DNA of 11,754 nucleotides, taken from positions 1-11,754 of the forward strand of contig QGUL01000018.1 in the NCBI GenBank assembly GCA_003242425.1. The letters are read 5' to 3'. The number at the start of each line of letters is the position of its first letter. The first letter of the stretch is position 1. Position numbers and translations under genes: made by a program. The notes under the pieces were generated by a model, which ran no database searches, had not been told where the DNA came from, and worked only from the letters and a program-made list of their open reading frames with translations. Positions 1-6,184 of the stretch are shown here, in pieces. The DNA is from Pseudomonadota bacterium (GTDB taxonomy: Bacteria > Pseudomonadota > Gammaproteobacteria > Burkholderiales > SG8-39).

Positions 1-1003
1 GCTCGGCTTTGATGGCCCGGCCCGCATAGATGCCCATCTGTTTGGCTGCGGGCGCAAGCCCCGGCACCGGCTTGCCGTCCTGCTCGAGGGCGGCGAGATC
101 GCCGGCGACGAAGATGCGCGGATGGGCGGGCACGCGCAGATCGCCGCCTACGATCACGCGTCCCGCCTTGTCGAGCGGCACGCCAAGGGTGCGCGCGAGC
201 GGCGAGGCCGCCACGCCCGCGGCCCACAGTACGGTGCGGGCGCGGATGTAACGTTTCCCGATCTGCACGCCTTCGCGATCGATCGCCGCCACCGGCGCGC
301 CGGTCAGCACTTCCACGCCCAGTTTGTGCAACTGCGCTTCGGCCTTGCGCGACAGCGCTTCGGGGAACGAGCCGAGCACGCGGGGATCGGCTTCCACCAG
401 GCGCACACGCGCGCTGGCGGGATCGATGCGACGGAAGTCGTAGCGCAAAGTGTGGCGGGCGATTTCGGCCAGCGTGCCGGCGAGTTCCACGCCCGTCGGT
501 CCGCCGCCGACGATCACGAAGCTCAGCCATTCGCGTCTGCGTTCGGGATCGGCCTCGGCTTCGGCGCGCTCGAAAGCGAGCAGCAGGCGACGGCGGATAC
601 CGAGCGCGTCTTCCAGCGTTTTCAATCCCGGCGCGACCTGCGCCCAGTCCTCGTGACCGAAATAGGCGTGCGTGGCGCCGGTGGCGAGCACCAGGTAGTC
701 GAACTGCATGGTGCGTCCATCGCGGAAGCGCAATCGCCGGTTCGCGGCTTCAACCGCTTCGACGTCGCCGAGCACGACGGTGATGTTGGTCTGGCGCTGG
801 AAGAGATGACGCAGCGGTGTGGCGATGGCCGGCGCCGAAAGACCTGCCGTCGCAACCTGGTAGAGCAGGGGCTGGAAGAGGTGGTGATTACGGCGGTCGA
901 CGAGCGTGACGCGGGCCGTGGTCGTGGCGAGCTCGCGTGCGGCCCACAGGCCGGCGAAACCGCCGCCCACGATGACGACGTGGGGAATGCAGGATGCGCT
1001 CAT
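1..1003 (-). CDS. ndh: Type II NADH dehydrogenase (NDH-2), 3' end cut by window
   Basis: This is a membrane-associated FAD enzyme that passes electrons from NADH to quinone without pumping protons. Reading leftwards from the ATG at 1003 gives 334 open codons to the window edge; family members run to about 430, so roughly the last 100 residues, including the usual C-terminal membrane anchor, are off the window. An N-terminal FAD dinucleotide fold carries GGGFAGLWAA (residues 13-22), followed by FQPLLYQVATAGLS (43-56), the NAD-binding GGGPTGVELAG (166-176) and the late FAD motif FVAGDLA (298-304). No good Shine-Dalgarno sequence precedes the start; the start is set by the position of the first nucleotide-binding motif. 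It lies 53 bp downstream of the histidine phosphatase on the same strand and may be co-transcribed with it. The family call is secure; the quinone and NADH roles are family knowledge. Confidence 0.93.
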   Translation of the reverse strand, partial: MSASCIPHVVIVGGGFAGLWAARELATTTARVTLVDRRNHHLFQPLLYQVATAGLSAPAIATPLRHLFQRQTNITVVLGDVEAVEAANRRLRFRDGRTMQFDYLVLATGATHAYFGHEDWAQVAPGLKTLEDALGIRRRLLLAFERAEAEADPERRREWLSFVIVGGGPTGVELAGTLAEIARHTLRYDFRRIDPASARVRLVEADPRVLGSFPEALSRKAEAQLHKLGVEVLTGAPVAAIDREGVQIGKRYIRARTVLWAAGVAASPLARTLGVPLDKAGRVIVGGDLRVPAHPRIFVAGDLAALEQDGKPVPGLAPAAKQMGIYAGRAIKAE

Positions 1004-1056
1004 CGAGCGAGGGGAAAGGACGGAGACCTTCCGCCCGCTGCAATCACCCGGCCCGT

Positions 1057-1827
1057 TCAGGACTTGGGCGCGGCGGGAATGTCGCGTTCGGTGGTGACTG
1101 TGGCGCCCGCTTCCTGCAAGGGCACGACGAAGTTGATCAGCTTGGGCACGAGCTTGCCCTTGCGGCCGACGTGGGGATCGAACTCGTAGGAGGTCACGCC
1201 GCAGTTCGGCACGTCGCTGTTGCGGTCGATTTCGAGCACGCGCTGCTCGTCCATGCGCTCGAACAGGTAGCGGAAGCAGGTGACGATGACCTGGTGCGCG
1301 ATGATCAGCACCCGCTCGCCGCGGTAGCCGCGCGTCAGCGTGTCGAGCACGCTGCGCAGGCGCAGGATGACGTCGCACCAGCTCTCGCCGCCCGGCGGAC
1401 GGAAATAGAACTTGCCGACATGCATGCGCTGCTCGTAGAGCTCCGGGTACTTCAGTTTGATGCCCGAGAGCGTGAGCCGGTCCATGATGCCGAATTCCTT
1501 CTCGCGCAGCCGCTCGTCGATGTGGAAGATGAGGTCGTTGGGACCGATGCCGGCCGCCTCGAGGATGTATTGTGCGGTCTGGCGTGCCCGCACGTAGGGC
1601 GAGCAGAGCACCACGGTGGGTTGTTTCTCGGGCGGCATCTGGCCGAACCAGCGGCCGAGCGCGGCGGCCTGGCGGCGGCCGAGCTCGGAGAGCGGGACAT
1701 CCATGTCGCGCTCGGCGATGTCTATGAGAGGCCGGTCGGCCGCTTCTGCGGCGTCGCGTGCGACGTTACCCGCGCTCTGGCCGTGTCGGACCAGCCAGAG
1801 GATGTCCGGCCATTTTTGTTCCGCCAT
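1057..1827 (-). CDS. Histidine phosphatase family protein (phosphoglycerate mutase-like)
   Basis: This 256-aa protein belongs to the branch-1 histidine phosphatases. The signature LVRHGQS places the phospho-accepting His at residue 15 after Arg14. SPYVRARQTA (76-85) supplies the second phosphate-binding Arg (R80). Acidic residues in LREKEFG (107-113) are candidates for the proton donor, and the second catalytic His lies in IIAHQ (H178). All core residues are therefore present and the enzyme should be active. The C-terminal section after about residue 200 is longer than in minimal cofactor-dependent mutases, and the substrate cannot be read from sequence; it could act on a phosphosugar, a nucleotide or a phosphoprotein. 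There is no signal peptide, so it is cytoplasmic. The ATG has only a weak purine stretch upstream. It precedes the NDH-2 gene and has a plausible sigma-70 promoter about 60 bp upstream. Confidence 0.9.
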   Translation of the reverse strand: MAEQKWPDILWLVRHGQSAGNVARDAAEAADRPLIDIAERDMDVPLSELGRRQAAALGRWFGQMPPEKQPTVVLCSPYVRARQTAQYILEAAGIGPNDLIFHIDERLREKEFGIMDRLTLSGIKLKYPELYEQRMHVGKFYFRPPGGESWCDVILRLRSVLDTLTRGYRGERVLIIAHQVIVTCFRYLFERMDEQRVLEIDRNSDVPNCGVTSYEFDPHVGRKGKLVPKLINFVVPLQEAGATVTTERDIPAAPKS

Positions 1828-1887
1828 GGGATGTTTTTCCAGGTACGCGCCGACCGTTGCGGCAGCGCGTGGTCGGGACGCGGCCCA

Positions 1888-1916
1888 AGTCTAACCCGAC
1901 ATGGGAATGATGTAAC
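1888..1916 (-). promoter_or_regulatory. Candidate sigma-70 promoter for the histidine phosphatase (and NDH-2)
   Basis: On the minus strand a GTTACA hexamer (1911-1916) and a TAGACT hexamer (1888-1893) are separated by exactly 17 bp. Each matches its consensus at four of six positions. The -10 box lies 60 bp upstream of the phosphatase ATG. This is the best promoter-like pair I see for that gene; it is inferred from sequence only. Confidence 0.4.
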
Positions 1917-1918
1917 GC

Positions 1919-1940
1919 TCCGGCGGCGATCGTCGCCGGA
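1919..1940. repeat. 22-bp near-perfect palindrome between the 83-aa gene and the phosphatase promoter
   Basis: The arms TCCGGCGGCGA (1919-1929) and TCGTCGCCGGA (1930-1940) are complementary except for one position, which would be a G-U wobble in plus-strand RNA and an A-C mismatch in minus-strand RNA. It starts 21 bp beyond the stop codon of the upstream 83-aa gene and abuts the -35 box of the phosphatase promoter candidate. It could be a terminator for the 83-aa gene, although no T-tract follows, or an operator site for the phosphatase gene. Confidence 0.45.
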
Positions 1941-1961
1941 CGGTTGTTGCGGGGAAAGCGC

Positions 1962-2213
1962 TCAGTAATCCCAGCGATCTACACCGGAATCGGTGTCGTC
2001 CAGCACTTCGGCGAGCGACAGATTCTCGTAGGCCGTCGCTTCGAGTGCATCCACGGGCTGGTACAGCTTCTCGTCCACCGAGAGCAACTGCCGGTACACC
2101 GCCGGGTGACCGAGGATCATCCCGGTTTCCTCATCGACGCGGTTGCTTGCCAGGTGTTCGAGATCGAAGAGTTCGTCCGCTTCGTCGGTCCAGCCTGGAT
2201 TCGTGATAGCCAT
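1962..2213 (-). CDS. Small acidic hypothetical protein, 83 aa
   Basis: I do not recognise this protein. The ATG at 2213 is preceded by a good AGGAGT Shine-Dalgarno sequence about 10 nt upstream, which selects it over further upstream starts in the same frame, whose extension looks like random GC-rich translation. The product is strikingly acidic: 20 Asp/Glu against 4 Lys/Arg in 83 residues, with the acidic residues clustered at 10-19 and 69-82. It has no signal peptide, membrane segment or cysteine, so a soluble cytoplasmic protein is expected, perhaps a binding partner of a basic protein or nucleic-acid enzyme; that is a guess. It is oriented towards the phosphatase operon with a 134-bp gap containing a palindrome and a promoter candidate, so it is probably a separate transcription unit. 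Confidence 0.75.
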   Translation of the reverse strand: MAITNPGWTDEADELFDLEHLASNRVDEETGMILGHPAVYRQLLSVDEKLYQPVDALEATAYENLSLAEVLDDTDSGVDRWDY

Positions 2214-2351
2214 GCTCAATTGACTCCTGTGGGCACCAAGCCGCTCTGCGGAGGCACGCGGCCGGGCGATCGGTGAGGCATTATTAAATTCGATTCGGCC
2301 ATAAAAGGAAAGCGTCTGCGCACTTGCCCGGGTGCCATTTTGCGCGCTCGT

Positions 2352-2377
2352 CATCACCTGCTTGTGATGCAGGTCAA
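2352..2377. promoter_or_regulatory. Overlapping inverted repeats with a CRP/FNR-like half-site pair
   Basis: Two perfect inverted repeats overlap. CATCAC (2352-2357) pairs with GTGATG (2364-2369) across 6 bp. ACCTGC (2356-2361) pairs with GCAGGT (2369-2374) across 7 bp. Within the same stretch the plus strand reads TGTGA, six bases, then TCA, as in a CRP site. The minus strand of 2364-2377 reads TTGAC, four bases, ATCAC, which matches the FNR/ANR consensus TTGAT-N4-ATCAA at 8 of 10 defined positions. The site is about 157 bp from both flanking start codons. A binding site for a CRP/FNR-family regulator or another dimeric repressor is a reasonable inference, but only from pattern. Confidence 0.35.
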
Positions 2378-2494
2378 TTGCCGTCGACGTTCTCGACCGA
2401 GCCTCTAGAGAGACGCGGCCGGCCGGTGGAAGTTCCCCCGCCGCCGTTGCGCGATGCGGCATGGCGGGACCGCGCGTTGCACCGCATTTCCGAG

Positions 2495-2509
2495 GGCGGC
2501 GTCGCCGCC
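2495..2509 (+). promoter_or_regulatory. GC hairpin just upstream of the lipoprotein ribosome binding site
   Basis: GGCGGC (2495-2500) and GCCGCC (2504-2509) form a perfect 6-bp stem with a 3-nt loop. It ends 6 nt before the AAGGAG ribosome binding site (2516-2521) of the lipoprotein gene. If transcribed it would sit in the leader, where it could protect the 5' end or affect ribosome loading. Short GC stems also arise by chance in DNA of this composition. Confidence 0.3.
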
Positions 2510-2527
2510 TCCAGCAAGGAGCTTTTT

Positions 2528-2797
2528 ATGAGTCCGACGATCCGCTTCTCCGCCGTGCTGCTGCTCAGCCTCGGGCTGACGTCATGCGGGCAGGAGGAGG
2601 CAGCACCGCCGCAGCCGGAAACCCGCATCGGCAGTACGCCCCAGCAGACGCCGCCCGGTGCGGCCGGCGATTCTGCGGGCAACAAAGCGCAGTCGAACAT
2701 CAGGGACGAGGTGCCGACGCAGCAACAGCTCGATCCCACGCCGCCGGCCAATCTCCCGGCGGGCGCCGCGCGCGATTCCTCCGGCACGGCGCGGTAG
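2528..2797 (+). CDS. Small predicted lipoprotein, 89 aa
   Basis: The ATG at 2528 follows a strong AAGGAG ribosome binding site by 6 nt, which decides the start over longer upstream options. Residues 3-19 form a lipoprotein signal with hydrophobic VLLLSLGL, and the lipobox LTSC places the lipidated cysteine at residue 20, followed by GQEE. No Asp follows the Cys, so outer-membrane sorting is plausible. The mature 70 residues are rich in Pro, Gln, Ala, Gly, Thr and Ser and look disordered, with no cysteine or recognisable domain. A short repeated motif of the form GAA-x-DS-x-G occurs at residues 44-51 and again at 79-86. Function is unknown; such proteins often decorate or tether the envelope. 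The stop codon directly abuts the stop of the convergent DUF4112 gene. Confidence 0.8.
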   Translation: MSPTIRFSAVLLLSLGLTSCGQEEAAPPQPETRIGSTPQQTPPGAAGDSAGNKAQSNIRDEVPTQQQLDPTPPANLPAGAARDSSGTAR

Positions 2798-3271
2798 TCA
2801 GGCGCTCGCCAGCGCCATGAGGCTCCGTACTAAGCCGTAAAGGGCGAGGGCGGCGCCGATCGCCGTTAGCACGAGCGCACCCAGCACCAGCGCCAGGAAG
2901 CCGCGGCTTGCGCGTGCGGCCCGTCCGGGATCGTGGAGATGGGCTTCGAGCAGGCGCACGTTGCGCTGGTTGGCTTTCCAGCCCGCGTCGAACAGATCGC
3001 CCAGCAGGGGCACGCTGCCCAGCACGCCTTCGACCAGTACGTTCAAGGCCATGCGGAGCAGGGTGCTGCGCGGTACGCCCAGTTGCCAGGCCTCGCGGAG
3101 GATATAGCCGGAGAGGACGACCCCGATGGCATCCCCTAATCCAGGGATCAGGCCGACGAGGGCGTCCAGCCCGATGCGGAAATCCAGCCCTGGGAGCTTG
3201 ATGGAGTTGTCCAGCAGCCAGGCGAGCCGGGCGAGCTGACGGGTTTTGATTTCGGGGTCGGCTGCGTTCAT
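2798..3271 (-). CDS. DUF4112 family membrane protein
   Basis: This 157-aa protein matches the DUF4112 pattern: an N-terminal LARLLDNS-like stretch (here LAWLLDNSIKLPG, 16-28), then DFRIGLDALVGLIPGLGDA (30-48), a hydrophobic segment to about residue 60, and the second signature SVPLLGDLFDAGWKANQRN (86-104). A C-terminal hydrophobic helix spans about 125-148. It is therefore an inner-membrane protein with two or three membrane segments; the family has no established biochemical function that I know of. I chose the ATG at 3271 because the family homology begins soon after it; no Shine-Dalgarno sequence is visible, and an upstream start is possible in the same frame to 3403. The gene diverges from the diguanylate cyclase gene and is convergent, with zero spacing, with the lipoprotein gene. 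Confidence 0.85.
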   Translation of the reverse strand: MNAADPEIKTRQLARLAWLLDNSIKLPGLDFRIGLDALVGLIPGLGDAIGVVLSGYILREAWQLGVPRSTLLRMALNVLVEGVLGSVPLLGDLFDAGWKANQRNVRLLEAHLHDPGRAARASRGFLALVLGALVLTAIGAALALYGLVRSLMALASA

Positions 3272-3279
3272 GGTGTCGT

Positions 3280-3296
3280 GGCGGGCGCGACCCGCC
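3280..3296 (-). promoter_or_regulatory. Hairpin immediately upstream of the DUF4112 start
   Basis: GGCGGG (3280-3285) and CCCGCC (3291-3296) form a perfect 6-bp GC stem around a 5-nt loop. It ends 8 nt before the DUF4112 ATG, exactly where a ribosome binding site would be expected and where none is visible. It may limit translation, or it may mean that the true start lies upstream. Confidence 0.3.
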
Positions 3297-3402
3297 GTCC
3301 GGTCAGTGTGCGGGAAATCCCGTTCGGCGGAAACTCTCGCACCATACCGCCGATGGGCGGTCGCCGGGCGCGGTGCTTGCCTGACCGAGCGCCAGCGCGA
3401 CA

Positions 3403-3408
3403 AGGAGG
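3403..3408 (+). promoter_or_regulatory. Strong ribosome binding site of the diguanylate cyclase gene
   Basis: AGGAGG lies 9 nt upstream of the ATG at 3418. It is the strongest Shine-Dalgarno sequence in the window; most other genes here have weak or no such sites. Confidence 0.8.
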
Positions 3409-3417
3409 AGTCTTTCC

Positions 3418-4377
3418 ATGGGCACGCAATCTCTGGACAGCCAGCCGGCTTATCGCGAAGAGTTGAAGATCGCGTTGGAAGAGCTCGGCCGCGCCCGCGC
3501 GGCGTTGCGCTGGATGGAACAGCGCCACTTCGTGCTGGTGGAAGCGATGGAAGAGGGCGTGGTCATCCTGGACGAGCATGGCCAGCTCGGCACCTTCAAC
3601 AGCGCAGCCCGGCGACTGGTGGGCGAACCCGAAGCCATCGCACGCTGGCTGTGGGGCGCCGATTCTCAGGCCCGTGTGCCGGGTCGCCATCCCGCCACGG
3701 AAACGCTGCTCGACGGACGACCGCGCACGGGCGTCGAGATGCAGGTAAGCGGCCCCGACGGCGTGACGCGCTGGCTGAACGTCAATGCGCGCGCCGTGTT
3801 CGACATGGATAGCGGCAAGGTGGCGGCGGTGCTGTGCTCCTTCTCCGACATCACTTCGCACAAGCATCTGGAATTCGAACTTGAGCGGCAGGCCACCCGC
3901 GATCCGCTCACCGGTGTCTACAACCGGCGCTATATCGAGCGCCGTCTCGCCGAGGAATTCGAGCGTGCGCGGCGCTCGGACGAACCGCTCGCCTTCGTCG
4001 TGCTCGACCTCGATCATTTCAAGGCAATCAACGACCGGCACGGCCATCTCACAGGCGACAGGGTGTTGAAACGTTTCGCCGACATCCTCACCTTGTCGCT
4101 GCGCGCGCACGATCTCGTCGGTCGCCTGGGCGGCGACGAATTCTGCGCGGTCCTGCCCGGTGCCACCGGCGAGAACGCGCGCGAGGCGATCTCCCGCTGC
4201 CTGGCCGATCTGGCGGCGATGCGGCACGACCGCGAGGGCGGACTGCCGCCCGTCACCGGTACGGCCGGCATCGCGCAGTTCGCCGGCGAGGCGACGCCGC
4301 AACAATTGATCGAGAAAGCCGACCGCGCGCTCTACAGCGCCAAGCAGGCGGGCCGCGGTCGCGTGATGCTGGCCTGA
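3418..4377 (+). CDS. PAS-GGDEF diguanylate cyclase
   Basis: This 319-aa protein makes cyclic di-GMP from two GTP. A short N-terminal coiled segment (about 10-35) leads into a PAS/PAC domain (about 36-148, ending near CSFSDITSHKHLEFELERQ) and a GGDEF domain (about 158-318). The GGDEF motif is intact at 238-242 within GRLGGDEFCAVLP; the metal-binding Asp is in VVLDLDHFK (D197/D199) and the domain opens with the typical DPLTGVYNRR. RAHD (229-232) lies exactly five residues before GGDEF, forming a complete I-site for product inhibition. There are no membrane segments or signal peptide, so it is a cytoplasmic sensor; the PAS ligand cannot be read, and no haem or flavin signature is evident. A strong AGGAGG (3403-3408) 9 nt upstream fixes the start. 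The gene is followed after 4 bp by trxC, so the two are probably co-transcribed and translationally coupled. Confidence 0.95.
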   Translation: MGTQSLDSQPAYREELKIALEELGRARAALRWMEQRHFVLVEAMEEGVVILDEHGQLGTFNSAARRLVGEPEAIARWLWGADSQARVPGRHPATETLLDGRPRTGVEMQVSGPDGVTRWLNVNARAVFDMDSGKVAAVLCSFSDITSHKHLEFELERQATRDPLTGVYNRRYIERRLAEEFERARRSDEPLAFVVLDLDHFKAINDRHGHLTGDRVLKRFADILTLSLRAHDLVGRLGGDEFCAVLPGATGENAREAISRCLADLAAMRHDREGGLPPVTGTAGIAQFAGEATPQQLIEKADRALYSAKQAGRGRVMLA

Positions 4378-4381
4378 AACG

Positions 4382-4810
4382 ATGCATGTCGTCTGTCCGC
4401 ATTGCCATACCACCAATCGCGTGCCGCCGGAGCGGCTGCGGGAAGCGCCGCATTGCGGCCGCTGCAAGGGGCGCCTGTTCGAGGGCAGGCCGCTGGCACT
4501 CGACGCGGCGCATTTCGACCGCCACGTCGGCGCGGACCTGCCGGTGGTGGTCGATTTCTGGGCGGCGTGGTGCGGCCCTTGCAGGATGATGGCGCCGCAC
4601 TACGAGCGTGCTGCGCCCGAGCTGGAGCCCTTCGTGCGGCTCGCCAAGCTGGACACCGAAGCGGCACCCGACATCGCCGCGCGCTACGGCGTCCGTTCCA
4701 TTCCCACGCTCATCCTGTTCCGCAACGGCCGCGAAATCGCGCGTCAGTCCGGCGCGATGGACGCGGGCCGCATCGTGCACTGGGTGCGCGGCATGCTCCC
4801 GGCAACCTAG
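4382..4810 (+). CDS. trxC: Thioredoxin 2 (zinc-finger thioredoxin)
   Basis: This 142-aa protein is a thioredoxin 2-type disulfide reductase, reduced by thioredoxin reductase and supplying electrons to oxidised cytoplasmic proteins. An N-terminal zinc ribbon contributes CPHC (5-8) and CGRC (25-28). The thioredoxin fold then has the active site WCGPC (63-67) in FWAAWCGPCRMM and the cis-proline in RSIPTL (Pro108). Length and domain order match TrxC; lone thioredoxin 1 lacks the zinc ribbon. No Shine-Dalgarno sequence precedes the ATG, which lies only 4 bp after the diguanylate cyclase stop codon, so translation probably depends on ribosomes finishing the upstream gene. In other bacteria trxC is often under peroxide control, but I see no OxyR site here. 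The coupling with a c-di-GMP synthase is unusual. Confidence 0.93.
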   Translation: MHVVCPHCHTTNRVPPERLREAPHCGRCKGRLFEGRPLALDAAHFDRHVGADLPVVVDFWAAWCGPCRMMAPHYERAAPELEPFVRLAKLDTEAAPDIAARYGVRSIPTLILFRNGREIARQSGAMDAGRIVHWVRGMLPAT

Positions 4811-4830
4811 CGCGGCTTCGTAAGCAACAC

Positions 4831-4849
4831 CTGCCGTCAAGGACGGCGG
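4831..4849 (+). terminator. Possible terminator hairpin downstream of trxC (no T-tract)
   Basis: GCCGTC (4833-4838) and GACGGC (4842-4847) form a perfect 6-bp stem with a 3-nt AAG loop, extendable by one wobble and one GC pair to 4831-4849. It begins 21 bp after the trxC stop codon. No run of T follows, so it is a weak terminator candidate and may simply stabilise the 3' end of the transcript. Confidence 0.35.
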
Positions 4850-4863
4850 ACGGCGCCGGGGCG

Positions 4864-4869
4864 TAGAAT
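4864..4869 (+). promoter_or_regulatory. Possible -10 element upstream of the Bcr/CflA gene
   Basis: TAGAAT lies 86 bp upstream of the transporter ATG and matches the sigma-70 -10 consensus at five of six positions. No acceptable -35 hexamer is found 16-18 bp further upstream, so this is only a weak promoter candidate. Confidence 0.25.
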
Positions 4870-4954
4870 CGGCGCGGCAGGCTGCTTCGCGGTATCGTCG
4901 ATCCCATCTTTCCCGAAGGGCGCACCGGCATCCACGCATACGCCTGCACAGCCG

Positions 4955-6145
4955 ATGAAGAACAACGTCGCCTCCCACCGCCTCACCCTGTTGCTCGCCG
5001 GCCTGGCGATGCTGGGTCCTTTTTCCATCGACACCTATCTGCCGTCTTTTCACGCCATCGCGGTTTCGCTGCGGGTGGACGAGGTGCTGGTCCAGCAGAC
5101 CCTGAGCGTCTATCTGCTCGCTTTCTCGACCATGATGCTGTTCCACGGCACCTTGTCCGACACCTTCGGCCGCAGGCGCATCGTGCTGATCGCGCTCGCG
5201 GTGTACATCGGCGCCTCGCTCGCGGCAGTATGGTCGCCCAATCTGCATTGGCTGCTGGTCTGCCGCGCGCTGCAGGGCATGTCGGCCGGGGCGGGAGTGG
5301 TGATCGGAAGGGCCATCGTGCGCGACCTGCTCGCCGGCGCGGACGCGCAACGCGCCATGGCCCAGATCACCATGGTGTTCGGCCTCGCGCCGGCGATCGC
5401 TCCGATCATCGGCGGCTGGCTGCAGCGCGTGTTCGACTGGCCGTCGGTGTTCGCCTTTCTGAGCGCGTTCGGGCTGCTGCTGTGGCTGTCGTCCTATCTG
5501 GGACTGCCCGAATCCCTGCCCCCGGAAGCGCGCCAGCCTCTGCATCTGCGCACTATCGCCGGCAATTACTGCCGCGTGCTGCGCAGCGGGCGTTTCCTGC
5601 TGATGGCGCTCGCGATCGGCACCGGCTTTGCCGGTTTCGGTCTGTACATCGCTTCGGCGCCGTATTTCGTCATGACGCTGCTCGGCCTGCCGGAGACGGC
5701 TTTCGGCTGGCTGTTCGTGCCGATGGTGACGGGCATGATCACCGGCGCATGGGTGGCCTCGCGCAACGCGCATCGCGTCGTGCCCGGGCGCATGATCCGC
5801 AACGGCTACCTGTTCATGGCTGCGGCGGTGGCGGCGAATCTGCTCTACAACGCGCTGCTGCCGCCGGCCTTGCCGTGGATGGTGCTGCCGCTCATGCTCT
5901 ACAACTTCGGGTTGTCGCTCCTCATGCCGAGTCTCACGCTGCGCATCGTGGATCTGTTCCCCGCCTTGCGCGGGCTGGCCTCGTCGCTGCTGTCCTTCGT
6001 GCAGACGGCGGTGTTCGGCGCGACTGCCGCCATCGCGCCGCTGTTCTTCGGCAGCGGCCTGAGGCTCGCGGCCGGCATGGCGGGCGCGTTCCTGCTCAGC
6101 GTCTCGTGCTATCGCGCCACACGCATGCGGGCAGGCGCGGCGTAG
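4955..6145 (+). CDS. Bcr/CflA family drug-resistance MFS transporter
   Basis: This 396-aa integral inner-membrane protein is a proton-coupled exporter of the DHA1 (12-helix) group. The first helix carries the subfamily signature SIDTYLPSFHAIA (24-36), equivalent to the DMYLPA region of Bcr/CflA proteins. The loop between helices 2 and 3 has the MFS motif A, GTLSDTFGRRR (65-75). Motif C, a Gly/Pro-rich segment of helix 5, appears as GLAPAIAPIIGGW (143-155), typical of antiporters. Hydrophobic stretches through about residue 390 fit 12 helices, and the length is normal for the family. Substrates vary (bicyclomycin, chloramphenicol, sulfonamides, cysteine) and cannot be predicted. No Shine-Dalgarno sequence is visible; the start is supported by the family N-terminus. 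soxB follows after 39 bp on the same strand and could share its transcript. Confidence 0.92.
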   Translation: MKNNVASHRLTLLLAGLAMLGPFSIDTYLPSFHAIAVSLRVDEVLVQQTLSVYLLAFSTMMLFHGTLSDTFGRRRIVLIALAVYIGASLAAVWSPNLHWLLVCRALQGMSAGAGVVIGRAIVRDLLAGADAQRAMAQITMVFGLAPAIAPIIGGWLQRVFDWPSVFAFLSAFGLLLWLSSYLGLPESLPPEARQPLHLRTIAGNYCRVLRSGRFLLMALAIGTGFAGFGLYIASAPYFVMTLLGLPETAFGWLFVPMVTGMITGAWVASRNAHRVVPGRMIRNGYLFMAAAVAANLLYNALLPPALPWMVLPLMLYNFGLSLLMPSLTLRIVDLFPALRGLASSLLSFVQTAVFGATAAIAPLFFGSGLRLAAGMAGAFLLSVSCYRATRMRAGAA

Positions 6146-6184
6146 TAGAGTAGAGGCCGCGATTCCAACTGATCGAGTGCGCCT

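Larger units (their letters stand above)
2214..2527. other. 314-bp divergent intergenic region
   Basis: This gap separates the acidic 83-aa gene (minus) from the lipoprotein gene (plus), so it should hold two divergent promoters. An AT-rich patch at about 2279-2290 (TTTAATAA on the minus strand) is the best -10 candidate for the 83-aa gene, without a convincing -35. Two overlapping perfect dyads and a CRP/FNR-type half-site pair lie in the middle (2352-2377). A GC-rich hairpin (2495-2509) sits in the predicted leader of the lipoprotein gene. No further gene is supported here. Confidence 0.6.

Noticed and set aside
122..1968. Plus-strand open frames opposite NDH-2 and the histidine phosphatase
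   Set aside because: Both minus-strand genes have intact diagnostic motifs; the plus-strand translations look like random GC-rich sequence.
2214..2462. N-terminal extension of the 83-aa protein to an upstream start at 2462
   Set aside because: The ATG at 2213 has a well-placed AGGAGT, and the extension crosses the dyad and promoter-like region with no coding character.
2324..2527. N-terminal extension of the lipoprotein
   Set aside because: It would bury the lipoprotein signal peptide; the ATG at 2528 has AAGGAG at the right distance.
3320..3331. Small palindrome CGGGA-AA-TCCCG between DUF4112 and the diguanylate cyclase
   Set aside because: Five-base arms are too short to separate from chance in this composition, and no promoter pair lines up with it.
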